Shown one piece after another: positions 25,409-33,904 of a stretch of DNA of 64,000 nt. The stretch is from contig CAVQSI010000037.1 in NCBI GenBank assembly GCA_963715825.1, positions 62,001 to 126,000 on the forward strand, in the 5' to 3' direction. The notes under the pieces are model-generated. The model was not told the origin of the DNA, made no database searches, and saw only the letters and a program-made list of their open reading frames with translations. The position numbers were made by a program, and so were the translations under genes. Position 1 is the stretch's first letter. Every line of letters starts with the position of its first letter. This DNA comes from Sva-07 sp963715825. GTDB taxonomy: Bacteria; Actinomycetota; Acidimicrobiia; Acidimicrobiales; Ilumatobacteraceae.

Positions 25409-26863
25409 ATGGTCAAGACCAAGAAGCTGATGGCGCTCGCCGCCGTCGGTGCACTCACACTCGCTGCATGCGGCAGCGACGACGACAGCGCCGACACGGG
25501 CGACACCACCCCGGCGGCCACCGACGCCCCGGACACGACCGATGCACCCGAGAGCACCGATGCACCCGAGAGCACCGATGCACCCGAGAGCACCGACGCA
25601 CCCGAGAGCACCGACGCACCCGACGAGGGCGGTTCGGGTACCGAGTACGTCATCGACACCGAGATCTGCGACGACCCCGACGCCGCCACCGCTCCGATCG
25701 AGGGGTCGCTCTCGATCGGCACCTCGATCCCGCTGTCGGGTGGCCCGGCTGTTCTGTTCGCCCCGTTCGGTGGCGGCCAGCAGGCCTACATCGACTGGTA
25801 CAACGACACCAACGGCGGCCTCAACGGCGAGCCGGTCGAGTTGATCATCAAGGACGACCAGTACACCGCCGACCTCACCAAGACCAACGTCGACGAGCTC
25901 GTGTTCGACGACCAGGTCACCCTGCTGTCGGGCATCATCGGTTCGCCGAACAACCTCGCCGTGCAGGCCGACATGAACGCCCAGTGCATCCCGCAGCTGT
26001 GGGCGTCGACCGGCGCATCGGACTGGGGCAACATCGACGACTCGCCGTGGACCTCGGGTCTGCTCGTCCCCTACGCCATCGAGTCTCGCCTGTGGGCCGA
26101 GCACGGTGCGGCTGAGGGTGCCACGACGGCTGCGCTGTTCTACGTGAACAACGAGTTCGGTCAGTCGTACGCCACCCAGTTCGCGACGCTCGCCGAGGAG
26201 AACGGTCTCGAGATCGTGGCCGAAGAGGTCATCGATCCGGCCGACTCGGGGGCCCCGAGCGGTCAGATGACCAACCTCGTGCAGGCCAACCCGGACGTCA
26301 TCCTGGCCGTGCCGCTCGGCGCCCAGTGCGGTGCGTTCATGACCGAACTCGGCAACGCCAAGGCGGCCAACCCGGACTTCGATCCGATGGTGTACGTCAC
26401 GGCCACCTGCGCCAACCCGCTGTTCTTCGATGTTCTCGTCGACAACGGGGGCAGCGACGGTGTGTTCTCGTCGAGCAACGCGAAGTTCGTCGGCAGCGAC
26501 GAGTACGCGGACGACGAGGCCGTGCAGACGTTCCTCGAGGCGATGGCGACCTACGCACCCGACACCAACGCCTTCGACCAGTCGGCACTCGCCGGCTGGC
26601 TCTCGATGGAACTGGCGGTCTACGCAGCGGAGCAGGCAATCGCGAACGGCGACTACAGCCGGGCGGGAATCATGAACGCAGTCCGCAACATCGACTACGT
26701 GCCCGGCCTGCTGATCGACGGCATCACGGGAACGATGAACGCCGAGGACGCCTTCTACCCCGAAGGCACCCAGCTGGTGCAGTGGGACGACACGGCGAAG
26801 ACCTTCGTGGCGGCCGGCGACGTCGTCGACTACAACGGCTCGCTCGGGACCTACACGCCCTGA
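25409..26863 (+). CDS. livK: Branched-chain amino acid-type ABC transporter, substrate-binding lipoprotein
   Basis: A 484-residue periplasmic-binding-type lipoprotein: the signal peptide ends in the lipobox TLAAC (Cys near 20), then comes an acidic linker of repeated STDAPE units (to about 75), then the ligand-binding domain (SIGTSIPLSGGPAVLF to the end). The fold class binds leucine, isoleucine, valine, amides or other small ligands, so the substrate is not proven. ATG at 25409 has an AGAGGGGGAA ribosome site upstream. Placing the binding protein last is the reverse of the common livK-first order. A hairpin terminator follows. Confidence 0.9.
   Translation: MVKTKKLMALAAVGALTLAACGSDDDSADTGDTTPAATDAPDTTDAPESTDAPESTDAPESTDAPESTDAPDEGGSGTEYVIDTEICDDPDAATAPIEGSLSIGTSIPLSGGPAVLFAPFGGGQQAYIDWYNDTNGGLNGEPVELIIKDDQYTADLTKTNVDELVFDDQVTLLSGIIGSPNNLAVQADMNAQCIPQLWASTGASDWGNIDDSPWTSGLLVPYAIESRLWAEHGAAEGATTAALFYVNNEFGQSYATQFATLAEENGLEIVAEEVIDPADSGAPSGQMTNLVQANPDVILAVPLGAQCGAFMTELGNAKAANPDFDPMVYVTATCANPLFFDVLVDNGGSDGVFSSSNAKFVGSDEYADDEAVQTFLEAMATYAPDTNAFDQSALAGWLSMELAVYAAEQAIANGDYSRAGIMNAVRNIDYVPGLLIDGITGTMNAEDAFYPEGTQLVQWDDTAKTFVAAGDVVDYNGSLGTYTP
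25538..25627 (+). repeat. 18-bp coding tandem repeat (STDAPE linker)
   Basis: ACCGATGCACCCGAGAGC is repeated at 25538, 25556 and 25574, with a near copy at 25592 and a diverged copy at 25610. It encodes the acidic linker that tethers the substrate-binding domain to its lipid anchor. Confidence 0.85.
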
Positions 26864-26897
26864 GCATGAAGTGACCAGCGGCATCGCCCGCTGACCG

Positions 26898-26937
26898 GCG
26901 CCCGCCGACTCGAAGTTCGCTTCGGGGAGGCGGGCGC
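26898..26937. terminator. Terminator hairpin after the liv operon
   Basis: GCGCCCGCC (26898-26906) pairs perfectly with GGCGGGCGC (26929-26937), and an inner CGAAG/CTTCG stem closes a TTCG loop. It lies between the liv operon and a convergent lipoprotein gene. Confidence 0.8.
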
Positions 26938-26982
26938 TGTCGCGTCCGGGCTCCGGTCGGGAGGTGCGGTCGGGAGGTTCGG

Positions 26983-27312
26983 TCAGGAGCCTGCGGGACG
27001 GCGAGCGACGTTGACCTCGTACTCGCTCGACCCGGTGATGACGATCTCGAACTCCCACGCCGCCCCGGTGGTGTCGGTGGCGGTGCAGTCGAACGTGGTG
27101 CCCTCGTCCTGGCTGGCCGGCTCGGCGCACGTGGCGGTCGTGAAGCTGTCGTCGGAGTCGGGGAACAACGCGGCGCGCAGTTCGTCGTTCTGCTCGATGA
27201 AGTCCTCGGCGTCGCTGCGGAAGTCGGCTGCGGTGGTGAAGCACCCGGTGAGTCCGACGACGCCAACCGCCAGCACGGCGGCGAGCAGCGCCGGTCGACG
27301 CCTGCGGGTCAC
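26983..27312 (-). CDS. Small lipoprotein, DUF4333-like
   Basis: A 109-residue exported protein. The signal peptide ends at a lipobox-like GLTGC, and the remainder (a Cys pair in TCAEP and DCTATDTTG, then WEFEIVITGSSEYEV) resembles the small DUF4333 domain of actinobacterial lipoproteins. The GTG at 27310-27312 is preferred because it overlaps the stop of the upstream lipoprotein gene (GTGA); an ATG 12 bases further upstream is also possible. Function unknown. Confidence 0.7.
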   Translation of the reverse strand: MTRRRRPALLAAVLAVGVVGLTGCFTTAADFRSDAEDFIEQNDELRAALFPDSDDSFTTATCAEPASQDEGTTFDCTATDTTGAAWEFEIVITGSSEYEVNVARRPAGS

Positions 27313-27770
27313 CCCTGGAAGCACGGGATGAGCGCTTCGACGAACTCGGCAGGCGGTTCGTCGCCGTCGCCCGCGGCCATCAGCGCCGAGAGGTCGAGTC
27401 CTTGCAATGCCTCGCGGACGCAGCCCTCGTCGAATGTGGTCCCGTCTGCGCCCATGCTGCCGATGATGCTGTCGATCAGTTCGTCGGGGTCGGCGCAGGC
27501 GACCAGCTGCACGGTCAGGGCCTCACCTGCGGGGCTCAGCTCGGCGTCGCCGTCGGCGGCGGCGAGTTCGGCGTCCGCGTCGGAGAGCTGTGCGGCGACG
27601 TCGTTCACGCAGTCCTCGTCGAGGGTGATCCCTTCCTCGGCCGCGGAATCGATGGCGGCCTGGGCTGCGGCGGCCTGGGGGCCCGAGACCGACGACGAGC
27701 TGTCGTCGCTGCCGCAGGCGGTGAGCGCCGTGGCAGCGGCGAGGGCGATGACGAGAGCGGTGCGCTTCAT
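27309..27770 (-). CDS. Small lipoprotein, unknown function
   Basis: A 153-residue protein with a clear lipoprotein signal (MKRTALVIALAAATALTACG) and an acidic, helical-looking mature part containing four Cys in two similar segments: TLDEDCVNDVAAQL and TFDEGCVREALQGL, each followed by another Cys. This suggests an internal duplication of a two-Cys unit. An AGGAGA ribosome site precedes the ATG. It is the first gene of a two-lipoprotein unit. Confidence 0.75.
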   Translation of the reverse strand: MKRTALVIALAAATALTACGSDDSSSSVSGPQAAAAQAAIDSAAEEGITLDEDCVNDVAAQLSDADAELAAADGDAELSPAGEALTVQLVACADPDELIDSIIGSMGADGTTFDEGCVREALQGLDLSALMAAGDGDEPPAEFVEALIPCFQG

Positions 27771-27808
27771 GGGATTCTCCTGTCGAGGTCGGACGGCTCG
27801 CGACCGTA

Positions 27809-28729
27809 TCAGGCCACGGGTTCCAGGGTTGTGGACCGTCGATGTGACCTCACCTGATCCCACATCACCACCAGCAGCGCCACCCACACGATCGCAAAGC
27901 CGACGAACCGGTCGAATGGCACCGGTTCGTCGTAGATCAGCCAGCCGAGACCGAAGTTGATGATCGGCACCAGCAGGTTGAGCGGGCCGAGCAGCGTGAA
28001 CGGGATCGACTGCGCGGCTGCCGCGAACAGCATGAGGGGGACGGCGGTGACCACGCCGGTGCCCAGCACCAGGACCCAATCGGCGGTGTCGGCGGACTGC
28101 ACGACGCTGCCGGTGCCGGACGAGAAGGCGATCAACGCGAGCACGGCGGGTACGAACAGCACGAACGTCTCGCCGGCGAGGCTGTCGACGGCGCCCAGCG
28201 GCACCCGACGCTTGGCCAGTCCGTAGAGGCTCCATGTGCCGGCGATCAGCAGGGCGATCCACGGCGGCCGGCCGTAGGAGATCGTCAGGATCACCACGGC
28301 GACCGCGGCCAGCCCGAACGCGGCACGTTGCGCGGTCGTGGGTTCCTCCTTCAACACGAACACGCCGATGGCCATCGTCGCCAGCGGGGCGATGAAGTAG
28401 CCGAGGGCGGTCTCGATGATGCGGTCGTTGGTGACGGCCCAGACGTAGCTGCCCCAGTTGAGCGTCAGCAGTACCGAGGCCATCACCAGGCGCCGTGCGG
28501 TGTGGCCGTTTCGGAGCGCAGCCACGATGTTCGGCCAGGTCCGGCGCGCCGTCACGATGATCGTCATCACCACGCCGGCGCACGCCATCCTCCAGGCGAT
28601 CAGTTCGAACGCGTCGTACGCAGCGAGCTGTTTCCAGTAGATGGTGAGGAAGCCCCACAGCAGATAGGCAGCGGCCCCGAGCTGTACGCCGCGCTGCACG
28701 GTGCGGGTGGTTCGAGCGGCGTCCGACAT
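27809..28729 (-). CDS. rarD: EamA-family transporter, RarD type
   Basis: A 306-residue membrane protein with ten hydrophobic segments in two EamA repeats. The N-terminal AAYLLWGFLTIYWKQLA and the LNWGSYVWAVTNDRIIETALGYFIAPL block are characteristic of RarD, first linked to chloramphenicol tolerance in Pseudomonas; the true substrate is unknown. A TACTGT -10 ends 9 bases before the ATG. It is divergent from pgl. Confidence 0.88.
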   Translation of the reverse strand: MSDAARTTRTVQRGVQLGAAAYLLWGFLTIYWKQLAAYDAFELIAWRMACAGVVMTIIVTARRTWPNIVAALRNGHTARRLVMASVLLTLNWGSYVWAVTNDRIIETALGYFIAPLATMAIGVFVLKEEPTTAQRAAFGLAAVAVVILTISYGRPPWIALLIAGTWSLYGLAKRRVPLGAVDSLAGETFVLFVPAVLALIAFSSGTGSVVQSADTADWVLVLGTGVVTAVPLMLFAAAAQSIPFTLLGPLNLLVPIINFGLGWLIYDEPVPFDRFVGFAIVWVALLVVMWDQVRSHRRSTTLEPVA

Positions 28730-28738
28730 GGTGGCCGT

Positions 28739-28744
28739 ACAGTA
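28739..28744 (-). promoter_or_regulatory. -10 element of leaderless rarD-like gene
   Basis: Reverse-strand TACTGT ends 9 bases before the ATG at 28729. Confidence 0.4.
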
Positions 28745-28795
28745 CGAGCCGCCGGGGGCGCTGCGGGAAAGCGTTTGGCCACCGACCCTGGTGTC

Positions 28796-28801
28796 TACGG
28801 T
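28796..28801 (+). promoter_or_regulatory. -10 element of leaderless pgl
   Basis: TACGGT ends 6 bases before the GTG at 28808. Confidence 0.55.
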
Positions 28802-28807
28802 GGGCAC

Positions 28808-29461
28808 GTGGAACTGCGAGTCACCGACGACCCCTCCGGCGACGCCGGTCGATTTTTGGCGCATCGGCTGGTCGATGCGGTGCGGCGGCGGGGGAGTGCC
28901 TCGCTGGCGGTCAGCGGGGGCAGCTCGGCGCCGCCGATGTTCGAGGTCGTCGTGGCGCACGACATGCCGTGGGAGGCCATCACGGTCTGGCAGGTCGACG
29001 AACGCGTCGCGCCCGACGGCCACCCCCAACGCAACGCCGGGCAACTGGTCGAGTTCCCCTGCAGGGTCGAGCTGATGCCGGTCACCGACGACGACCTCGT
29101 TGCTGCCGCGGCGAGATATGCGTCGGGACTGCCCGATCGGTTCGACGTGGTGCACGTCGGCCTGGGCGACGACGGCCACACCGCCTCGTGGCCGCCCGGC
29201 GATCCGGTCGTCGAGAGCGAGCGATCGTGCGAGGTGATCGGCGAGTTCAACGGGTTCCGGCGGATGACGCTGACGCCGCCGGTGGTCAACGCAGCACGTG
29301 CTCGGCTGATGCTCGCGTTCGGCGCGGCGAAGGCACCGATGGTGCGGCGCTGGTTGCTGCGCGACCCGTCGCTCCCGGTCACCCGCCTGCGGCGCACCGA
29401 CACGTGGGTGATGCTCGATCCGGCGGCGACGGCCGATCTGCCCGAGCCGTCGGCGCGCTAG
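28808..29461 (+). CDS. pgl: 6-phosphogluconolactonase
   Basis: A 217-residue SugI/DevB-type lactonase that hydrolyses 6-phosphogluconolactone in the oxidative pentose phosphate pathway. Motifs: LAVSGGSSAPPMF near the start, VWQVDERV, HVGLGDDGHTASWPPGDP in the centre and RMTLTPPVVNAA. It is slightly shorter than average. GTG at 28808 is supported by the leaderless TACGGT element. pgi follows after 11 bases, and the pgl stop codon itself forms part of the pgi -10 hexamer. Confidence 0.9.
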   Translation: MELRVTDDPSGDAGRFLAHRLVDAVRRRGSASLAVSGGSSAPPMFEVVVAHDMPWEAITVWQVDERVAPDGHPQRNAGQLVEFPCRVELMPVTDDDLVAAAARYASGLPDRFDVVHVGLGDDGHTASWPPGDPVVESERSCEVIGEFNGFRRMTLTPPVVNAARARLMLAFGAAKAPMVRRWLLRDPSLPVTRLRRTDTWVMLDPAATADLPEPSAR

Positions 29462-29464
29462 GTT
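29459..29464 (+). promoter_or_regulatory. -10 element of leaderless pgi
   Basis: TAGGTT overlaps the pgl stop codon (TAG) and ends 8 bases before the ATG at 29473. Confidence 0.45.
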
Positions 29465-29472
29465 CGATCTCG

Positions 29473-31035
29473 ATGGACCCCTCCCAGACGGACTCCGCCG
29501 ATCTCGACTCGATGTTGGCCGACTTGCCCCGTCCCGCCCACCTCCGCACCCTGTTCGCCGACGATCCCGCTCGGGCCGAGCGCTACGTCGTCGACGTCGG
29601 CGACCTGCGCATCGACTACTCGAAGCATCGCGTCGACGATGCGGTGCTGGCCGGCCTGGTCGCGCTCGCCGAGCGGTGCGGCGTCGAGGCCCGCCGCGAT
29701 GCGATGTTCGCCGGCGAACACGTCAATGTCACCGAGGACCGAGCGGTGATGCACGTCGCACTGCGGGCGCCCGCCGGCACGGTGCTGACCGTCGACGGCG
29801 ACAACGTGGTGCCCGGAGTGCACGAGGTGCTCGACGCGATGAGCGCGTTCGCCGACCGGGTGCGCGCCGACGACCGGATCACCCACGTGGTCAACATCGG
29901 CATCGGCGGTTCCGACCTGGGACCGGCGATGGCGTATCGGGCGCTCGACGCGTACCGCCACCCCCGGATCCGCTGCTCGTTCGTCTCCAACGTCGACGGT
30001 GCCGACATTGCGTCCGTGCTGGCCGACTCCGACCCGGCCTCGACGCTGTTCGTGGTGGCGTCCAAGACGTTCGGCACGATCGAGACGCTCACCAACGCCC
30101 GCACCGCTCGCACCTGGCTGGTCGACGCGCTCGGCCAGGATGCGGTCGTCGAGCACTTCGTGGCAGTGTCGACGAACGCCGAACGCGTCGCCGAGTTCGG
30201 CATCGACACCGCCAACATGTTCGGGTTCTGGGACTGGGTCGGCGGGCGCTACTCGGTCGACTCGGCGATCGGGCTGTCGCTGATGATCGCCATCGGGCCC
30301 GAGCGCTTCCGCGAGTTCCTCCACGGTTTCCACGTCGTCGACGAGCACTTCCGCACGGCGCCGCTCGCCGAGAACGCGCCGGTGCTCATGGCGCTGCTCG
30401 GCGTCTGGTACACCAACGGTCTCGGCTTCGACACCAAGGCGGTGCTGCCGTACGCCGAGGAACTGGCACGCTTCCCGGCGTACCTCCAGCAGCTCGACAT
30501 GGAGTCGAACGGCAAGTCGGTGCGCCTCGACGGCACGCCGGTCGTCGGCAACACGGGCCCGATCGTGTGGGGCGAGCCGGGCACCAACGGCCAGCACGCG
30601 TTCTACCAACTGCTCCACCAGGGCACCCGGATCGTGCCGGTCGACTTCATCGGCTTCGCCACCCCGCACCACCCGTACCGCGAGCATCACGACCTGCTGA
30701 TGGCGAACCTGTTCGCGCAGTCCGAGGCGCTCGCCTTCGGGCGCGACGCTCCCGCAGGCGAGCCCTTCCGACAGTTCGACGGCGACCGACCCAATACGGT
30801 GGTCCTCGCCGAGCAGCTCACGCCGTCGGTGCTCGGCCAGTTGATCGCACTGTACGAGCACATCGTGCACGTCCAGGGCACGATCTGGGGCGTCAACAGC
30901 TACGACCAGTGGGGCGTCGAACTCGGCAAGGAACTGGCGAACCAGATCACCCCCGAGCTCACCGGCGAGCCCACGCCGGCTGCCCACGACAGCGCGACCA
31001 ACGCCCTCATCGCCTGGTACCGCGCCCGCCGCTGA
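29473..31035 (+). CDS. pgi: Glucose-6-phosphate isomerase
   Basis: A 520-residue enzyme interconverting glucose 6-phosphate and fructose 6-phosphate. Both family signatures are present: VVASKTFGTIETLTNA and GRYSVDSAIGLSL, with the catalytic Glu in WGEPGTNGQHAF and the late Lys in VNSYDQWGVELGK. The ATG at 29473 begins the conserved N-terminal helix; longer in-frame readings overlap pgl. With pgl and ppgK this supplies the branch point between glycolysis, the pentose phosphate pathway and trehalose. Confidence 0.95.
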   Translation: MDPSQTDSADLDSMLADLPRPAHLRTLFADDPARAERYVVDVGDLRIDYSKHRVDDAVLAGLVALAERCGVEARRDAMFAGEHVNVTEDRAVMHVALRAPAGTVLTVDGDNVVPGVHEVLDAMSAFADRVRADDRITHVVNIGIGGSDLGPAMAYRALDAYRHPRIRCSFVSNVDGADIASVLADSDPASTLFVVASKTFGTIETLTNARTARTWLVDALGQDAVVEHFVAVSTNAERVAEFGIDTANMFGFWDWVGGRYSVDSAIGLSLMIAIGPERFREFLHGFHVVDEHFRTAPLAENAPVLMALLGVWYTNGLGFDTKAVLPYAEELARFPAYLQQLDMESNGKSVRLDGTPVVGNTGPIVWGEPGTNGQHAFYQLLHQGTRIVPVDFIGFATPHHPYREHHDLLMANLFAQSEALAFGRDAPAGEPFRQFDGDRPNTVVLAEQLTPSVLGQLIALYEHIVHVQGTIWGVNSYDQWGVELGKELANQITPELTGEPTPAAHDSATNALIAWYRARR

Positions 31036-31043
31036 CCCGCCCC

Positions 31044-31103
31044 CACCCGAAAAATCGCGCAGGTGTCTCGCTGAGCGCAACACGAGCGCGCCATTTTGGG
31101 GTG
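31044..31103. repeat. Intergenic hairpin element, copy B
   Basis: Eight bases after pgi, CACCCGAAAAATCGCGC (31044-31060) pairs with GCGCGCCATTTTGGGGTG (31086-31103) in 14 of 18 positions with one gap, around a loop of 25 bases. The layout matches copy A at 4451-4513, and both are followed directly by GGGGTG-type repeats. Confidence 0.5.
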
Positions 31104-31140
31104 AGTTGGGGTGAGGCTGGTTGGGGGATACGGGGAGGGG

Positions 31141-31146
31141 TACGAT
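31141..31146 (+). promoter_or_regulatory. -10 element of leaderless CsoR/CstR-family gene
   Basis: TACGAT ends 6 bases before the ATG at 31153. The 43 bases upstream hold five G-runs, so repressor or quadruplex control of this promoter is possible. Confidence 0.5.
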
Positions 31147-31152
31147 TTCGGG

Positions 31153-31425
31153 ATGCGATTCCCGGAGGACGTCAACGACGATGTGTTGAAGCGGTTGCGC
31201 CGCCTCGAGGGGCAGATCCGCGGCGTCCAGCGGATGATCGAGGAGGGCCAGGACTGCGTCGACGTCGTCACGCAGCTGTCGGCGTGCAAGGCCGCCCTCG
31301 ATCGCGTCGGCTACCGCCTCGTCGTGGCGGGGATGCGCCACTGCGTCATGGAGCCGATACAGAGCGGTGAGGATCCTGCCCTCGACGCCGACGAGCTCGA
31401 GCGCCTCTTCATGAAGTTGAGCTGA
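31153..31425 (+). CDS. CsoR/CstR-family (DUF156) repressor
   Basis: A 90-residue all-helical DNA-binding repressor. The start VLKRLRRLEGQIRGVQRMIEEG is typical of the family. In copper-sensing CsoR the ligands are Cys-His-Cys (36, 61, 65). Here the equivalents are Cys 35, Gly 60 and Cys 64 (GMRHC), so the His ligand is missing while both Cys are kept, as in the persulfide sensor CstR. Cys 45 is extra. Target and inducer are unknown; no copper ATPase or rhodanese gene is adjacent. The ATG at 31153 is fixed by the TACGAT -10; the in-frame upstream reading is not conserved in style. The aldehyde dehydrogenase gene follows 68 bases later. Confidence 0.85.
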   Translation: MRFPEDVNDDVLKRLRRLEGQIRGVQRMIEEGQDCVDVVTQLSACKAALDRVGYRLVVAGMRHCVMEPIQSGEDPALDADELERLFMKLS

Positions 31426-31493
31426 CACGAACGGTCCGGTGACCGGACAGCTCAGTTGCAGCACTCGGGGGTGGATGGGCAAGACTCGGGCTC

Positions 31494-32912
31494 ATGCGCG
31501 ACTACACCAACATCTACATCGACGGTGCCTGGGTTCCCTCCGACGGAACCGGCACGATCGAGGTCATCAACGCCGGGACCGAACAGGTCATGGGCTCGAT
31601 CCCCGAGGGCACCGCCAGCGACGTCGACAAGGCGGTCGCCGCCGCCCGCCGCGCGTTCGATTCGTGGGCCGCCACCCCGGTCGAAGAACGCCAGAAGTAC
31701 ATGATCCGCCTCAACGAGGCACTGCAGGCCCGCTCGGCCGAGATCGCCGAGGTCATCTCCGGCGAGGTCGGCATGCCGATCACCTGGTCGACGATGATCC
31801 AGGCCGGCCTGCCCGCGGGCAACATGCAGACCTACGCCACGCTGCTCGACACGTTCGAGTTCGAGGAGACCATCGGCAACAGCCTGGTCGTCAAGGAGCC
31901 CGTCGGCGTCGTCGGCGCGATCACGCCGTGGAACTATCCGCTGCACCAGATCATCTGCAAGCTCGGTGGCGCGTTGGCCGCCGGCTGCACGTTCGTGCTC
32001 AAGCCGTCCGAGGTCGCCCCGCTCAACGCGTTCATCCTCGCCGAGATCATCCACGAGGTCGGCCTGCCCGCCGGCGTGTTCAACATGGTGTCGGGCACCG
32101 GCCCCGTCGTCGGTGCCGCCATCTCCGAGCACCCCGATGTCGACATGGTCAGCTTCACCGGCTCCACCCGCGCCGGCAAGCAGGTCGCCGCAGCCGCAGC
32201 CGGCACCGTCAAGCGGGTCGCGCTCGAGCTCGGCGGCAAGTCCGCCAACATCATCCTCGACGATGCGAACCTCGAAGAAGTGATTCCGAAGGGGCTGTTC
32301 GCCGCCTATCTCAACTCGGGTCAGACCTGCACCGCGCACACCCGCATGCTCGTCCCGAACAGCCGCTACGACGAGGCCGTCGCCATCGCCGCTGCCGCTG
32401 CCGAGAACATGGGCGTCGACGACCCGACCAAGGAGGGCATGCACCTCGGCCCGCTGATCAGCCAGGCCCAGTGGGACCGCGTGCAGGGCTACATCCAGAA
32501 GGGCGTCGACGAAGGCGCGGTCGTCGCCGCCGGTGGTCTCGGCAAGCCCGAGGGTCACGAGACCGGCTACTTCGTCAAGCCGACCGTGCTCGCGAACGTC
32601 ACCAACGACATGACGGTTGCGCAGGAGGAGATCTTCGGCCCGGTGCTGTCGATCATCGGCTACGAGGACGAAGACGACGCCGTGCGCATCGCCAACGACA
32701 GCCTCTACGGGCTCTCCGGTGGCGTGTGGTCGGCCGACAAGGACCGCGCCATCGCTGTCGCCCGTCGTATGCGCACGGGCGCCGTCGACGTCAACGGTGG
32801 GTCGTTCAACATCGCGGCGCCGTTCGGTGGCTACAAGCAGTCGGGCTACGGCCGCGAGAACGGCCCGTACGGCATCGACGAGTTCCTGCAGACCAAGTCA
32901 CTGCAACTCTGA
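31494..32912 (+). CDS. Aldehyde dehydrogenase, NAD(P)-dependent
   Basis: A 472-residue ALDH-superfamily enzyme oxidising an aldehyde to the acid. Visible: the fold motif ITPWNYPLHQI, the catalytic Glu in LELGGKS, the catalytic Cys in NSGQTCTAHTR, and the C-terminal FGGYKQSGYGRE. The spectrum of substrates cannot be set from sequence. No strong Shine-Dalgarno precedes the ATG. It lies downstream of the CsoR/CstR-type repressor and upstream of the WYL pair, all on one strand; whether the repressor controls it is open. Confidence 0.92.
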   Translation: MRDYTNIYIDGAWVPSDGTGTIEVINAGTEQVMGSIPEGTASDVDKAVAAARRAFDSWAATPVEERQKYMIRLNEALQARSAEIAEVISGEVGMPITWSTMIQAGLPAGNMQTYATLLDTFEFEETIGNSLVVKEPVGVVGAITPWNYPLHQIICKLGGALAAGCTFVLKPSEVAPLNAFILAEIIHEVGLPAGVFNMVSGTGPVVGAAISEHPDVDMVSFTGSTRAGKQVAAAAAGTVKRVALELGGKSANIILDDANLEEVIPKGLFAAYLNSGQTCTAHTRMLVPNSRYDEAVAIAAAAAENMGVDDPTKEGMHLGPLISQAQWDRVQGYIQKGVDEGAVVAAGGLGKPEGHETGYFVKPTVLANVTNDMTVAQEEIFGPVLSIIGYEDEDDAVRIANDSLYGLSGGVWSADKDRAIAVARRMRTGAVDVNGGSFNIAAPFGGYKQSGYGRENGPYGIDEFLQTKSLQL

Positions 32913-32926
32913 TCGCCGTCGATCGA

Positions 32927-32932
32927 TAACGT
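32927..32932 (+). promoter_or_regulatory. -10 element of leaderless PafB-like gene
   Basis: TAACGT ends 9 bases before the ATG at 32942. Confidence 0.4.
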
Positions 32933-32941
32933 CGGCGCACG

Positions 32942-33904
32942 ATGGTCGACCGCATCGAGCGCCTCACCAACCTGCTGGCGCTGCTGCTCGAGACCATCGA
33001 GCCGCTGAGCCTGGTGCAGATCTCATCCGAACTCGCCGGCCAGTATCCCGACGATGACAAGGCACGTCGCGCCGCGTTCGAACGCGACAAGGCGGCGTTG
33101 CGTGACATCGGTGTGCCGATCGACACCGAGATCGTCGGTGGAGGCACGTACGCCGGCCAGACCCGCTACCGCGTCGATCGGCGCGCCTACGAACTCGACG
33201 ACCTGGAGCTGGCGCCCGACGAGATGCGCGCGCTCCAGGTCGCGGTCGCGGCGGTGCGTACCGACGCAGGCCGTGATGCGCTCTGGAAGCTCGGTGGCGC
33301 GCTCGGCGACGAGCTGCCACCGGTGTCGGCGGTGCTCCCACAACGACCGGAGCTGCCGGCGATCCGCCGGGCGGTGGCCGCGCGGGCGCCGATCGAGTTC
33401 GTCTACCGCGGCGAGCCGAGGACCCTCGACCCCTGGGGGCTGTTGCTGCGCGGCGGATTCTGGTACGTGATCGGCCACGACCACGTTCGCGGCGAACGGC
33501 GGACGTTCCGGGTCGACCGCTTCGATGGCGGCGCCGGCGGGATCGACGTGGGGGCACCCGGCTCGTTCGAGCGTCCGGCGTCGTTCGACCCGCGATCCGC
33601 GTTCCCGGCCGACCCCAAACAGATCGGCGAGGGCGCCGACGAGCGGATCGAGGCACTGGTACGGATCGATCCGCTCCGCGCTGCGGCGATCGAGCGCGAA
33701 CTCGGCGCCGACCGCGTCACCGAACGCGGTGACGACGGCAGCATCGTCGTGTCCGTGCCCGCCGGCAACACCGCCGCCTTCCGATCGTGGGTGCTCGGCC
33801 TGCTCGACCACGCCGTCGTCGAGTCACCTCCGGCGCTTCGTCGGCAGGTCATCGACTGGCTCGAAGCGATTGCGTCGTCCGACGACGGGATGGCGCGGCG
33901 ATGA
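32942..33904 (+). CDS. WYL-domain regulator, PafB-like
   Basis: A 320-residue transcription factor: N-terminal winged helix-turn-helix (RIERLTNLLALLLETIEPLSLVQ and the FERDKAALRDIGVPID block) followed by a WYL ligand domain (IEFVYRGEPRTLDPWGLLLRGGFWYVIGHD) and a C-terminal WCX region. In mycobacteria PafB and PafC form a complex that activates the LexA-independent DNA-damage response; their WYL domains sense single-stranded DNA. The order and overlap with the next gene (ATGA) match pafBC. No proteasome or pup genes are in the window, so this is the stand-alone arrangement. Confidence 0.87.
   Translation: MVDRIERLTNLLALLLETIEPLSLVQISSELAGQYPDDDKARRAAFERDKAALRDIGVPIDTEIVGGGTYAGQTRYRVDRRAYELDDLELAPDEMRALQVAVAAVRTDAGRDALWKLGGALGDELPPVSAVLPQRPELPAIRRAVAARAPIEFVYRGEPRTLDPWGLLLRGGFWYVIGHDHVRGERRTFRVDRFDGGAGGIDVGAPGSFERPASFDPRSAFPADPKQIGEGADERIEALVRIDPLRAAAIERELGADRVTERGDDGSIVVSVPAGNTAAFRSWVLGLLDHAVVESPPALRRQVIDWLEAIASSDDGMARR

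Noticed and set aside
25289..27244. 651-codon open frame on the - strand
   Set aside because: Antisense to livK; its low-complexity CIGALGCIGALG stretch is just the complement of the STDAPE repeat.
29458..31482. 674-codon open frame on the - strand
   Set aside because: Antisense to pgi and the CsoR-family gene, both with full conserved motifs; no plausible domain in the antisense product.
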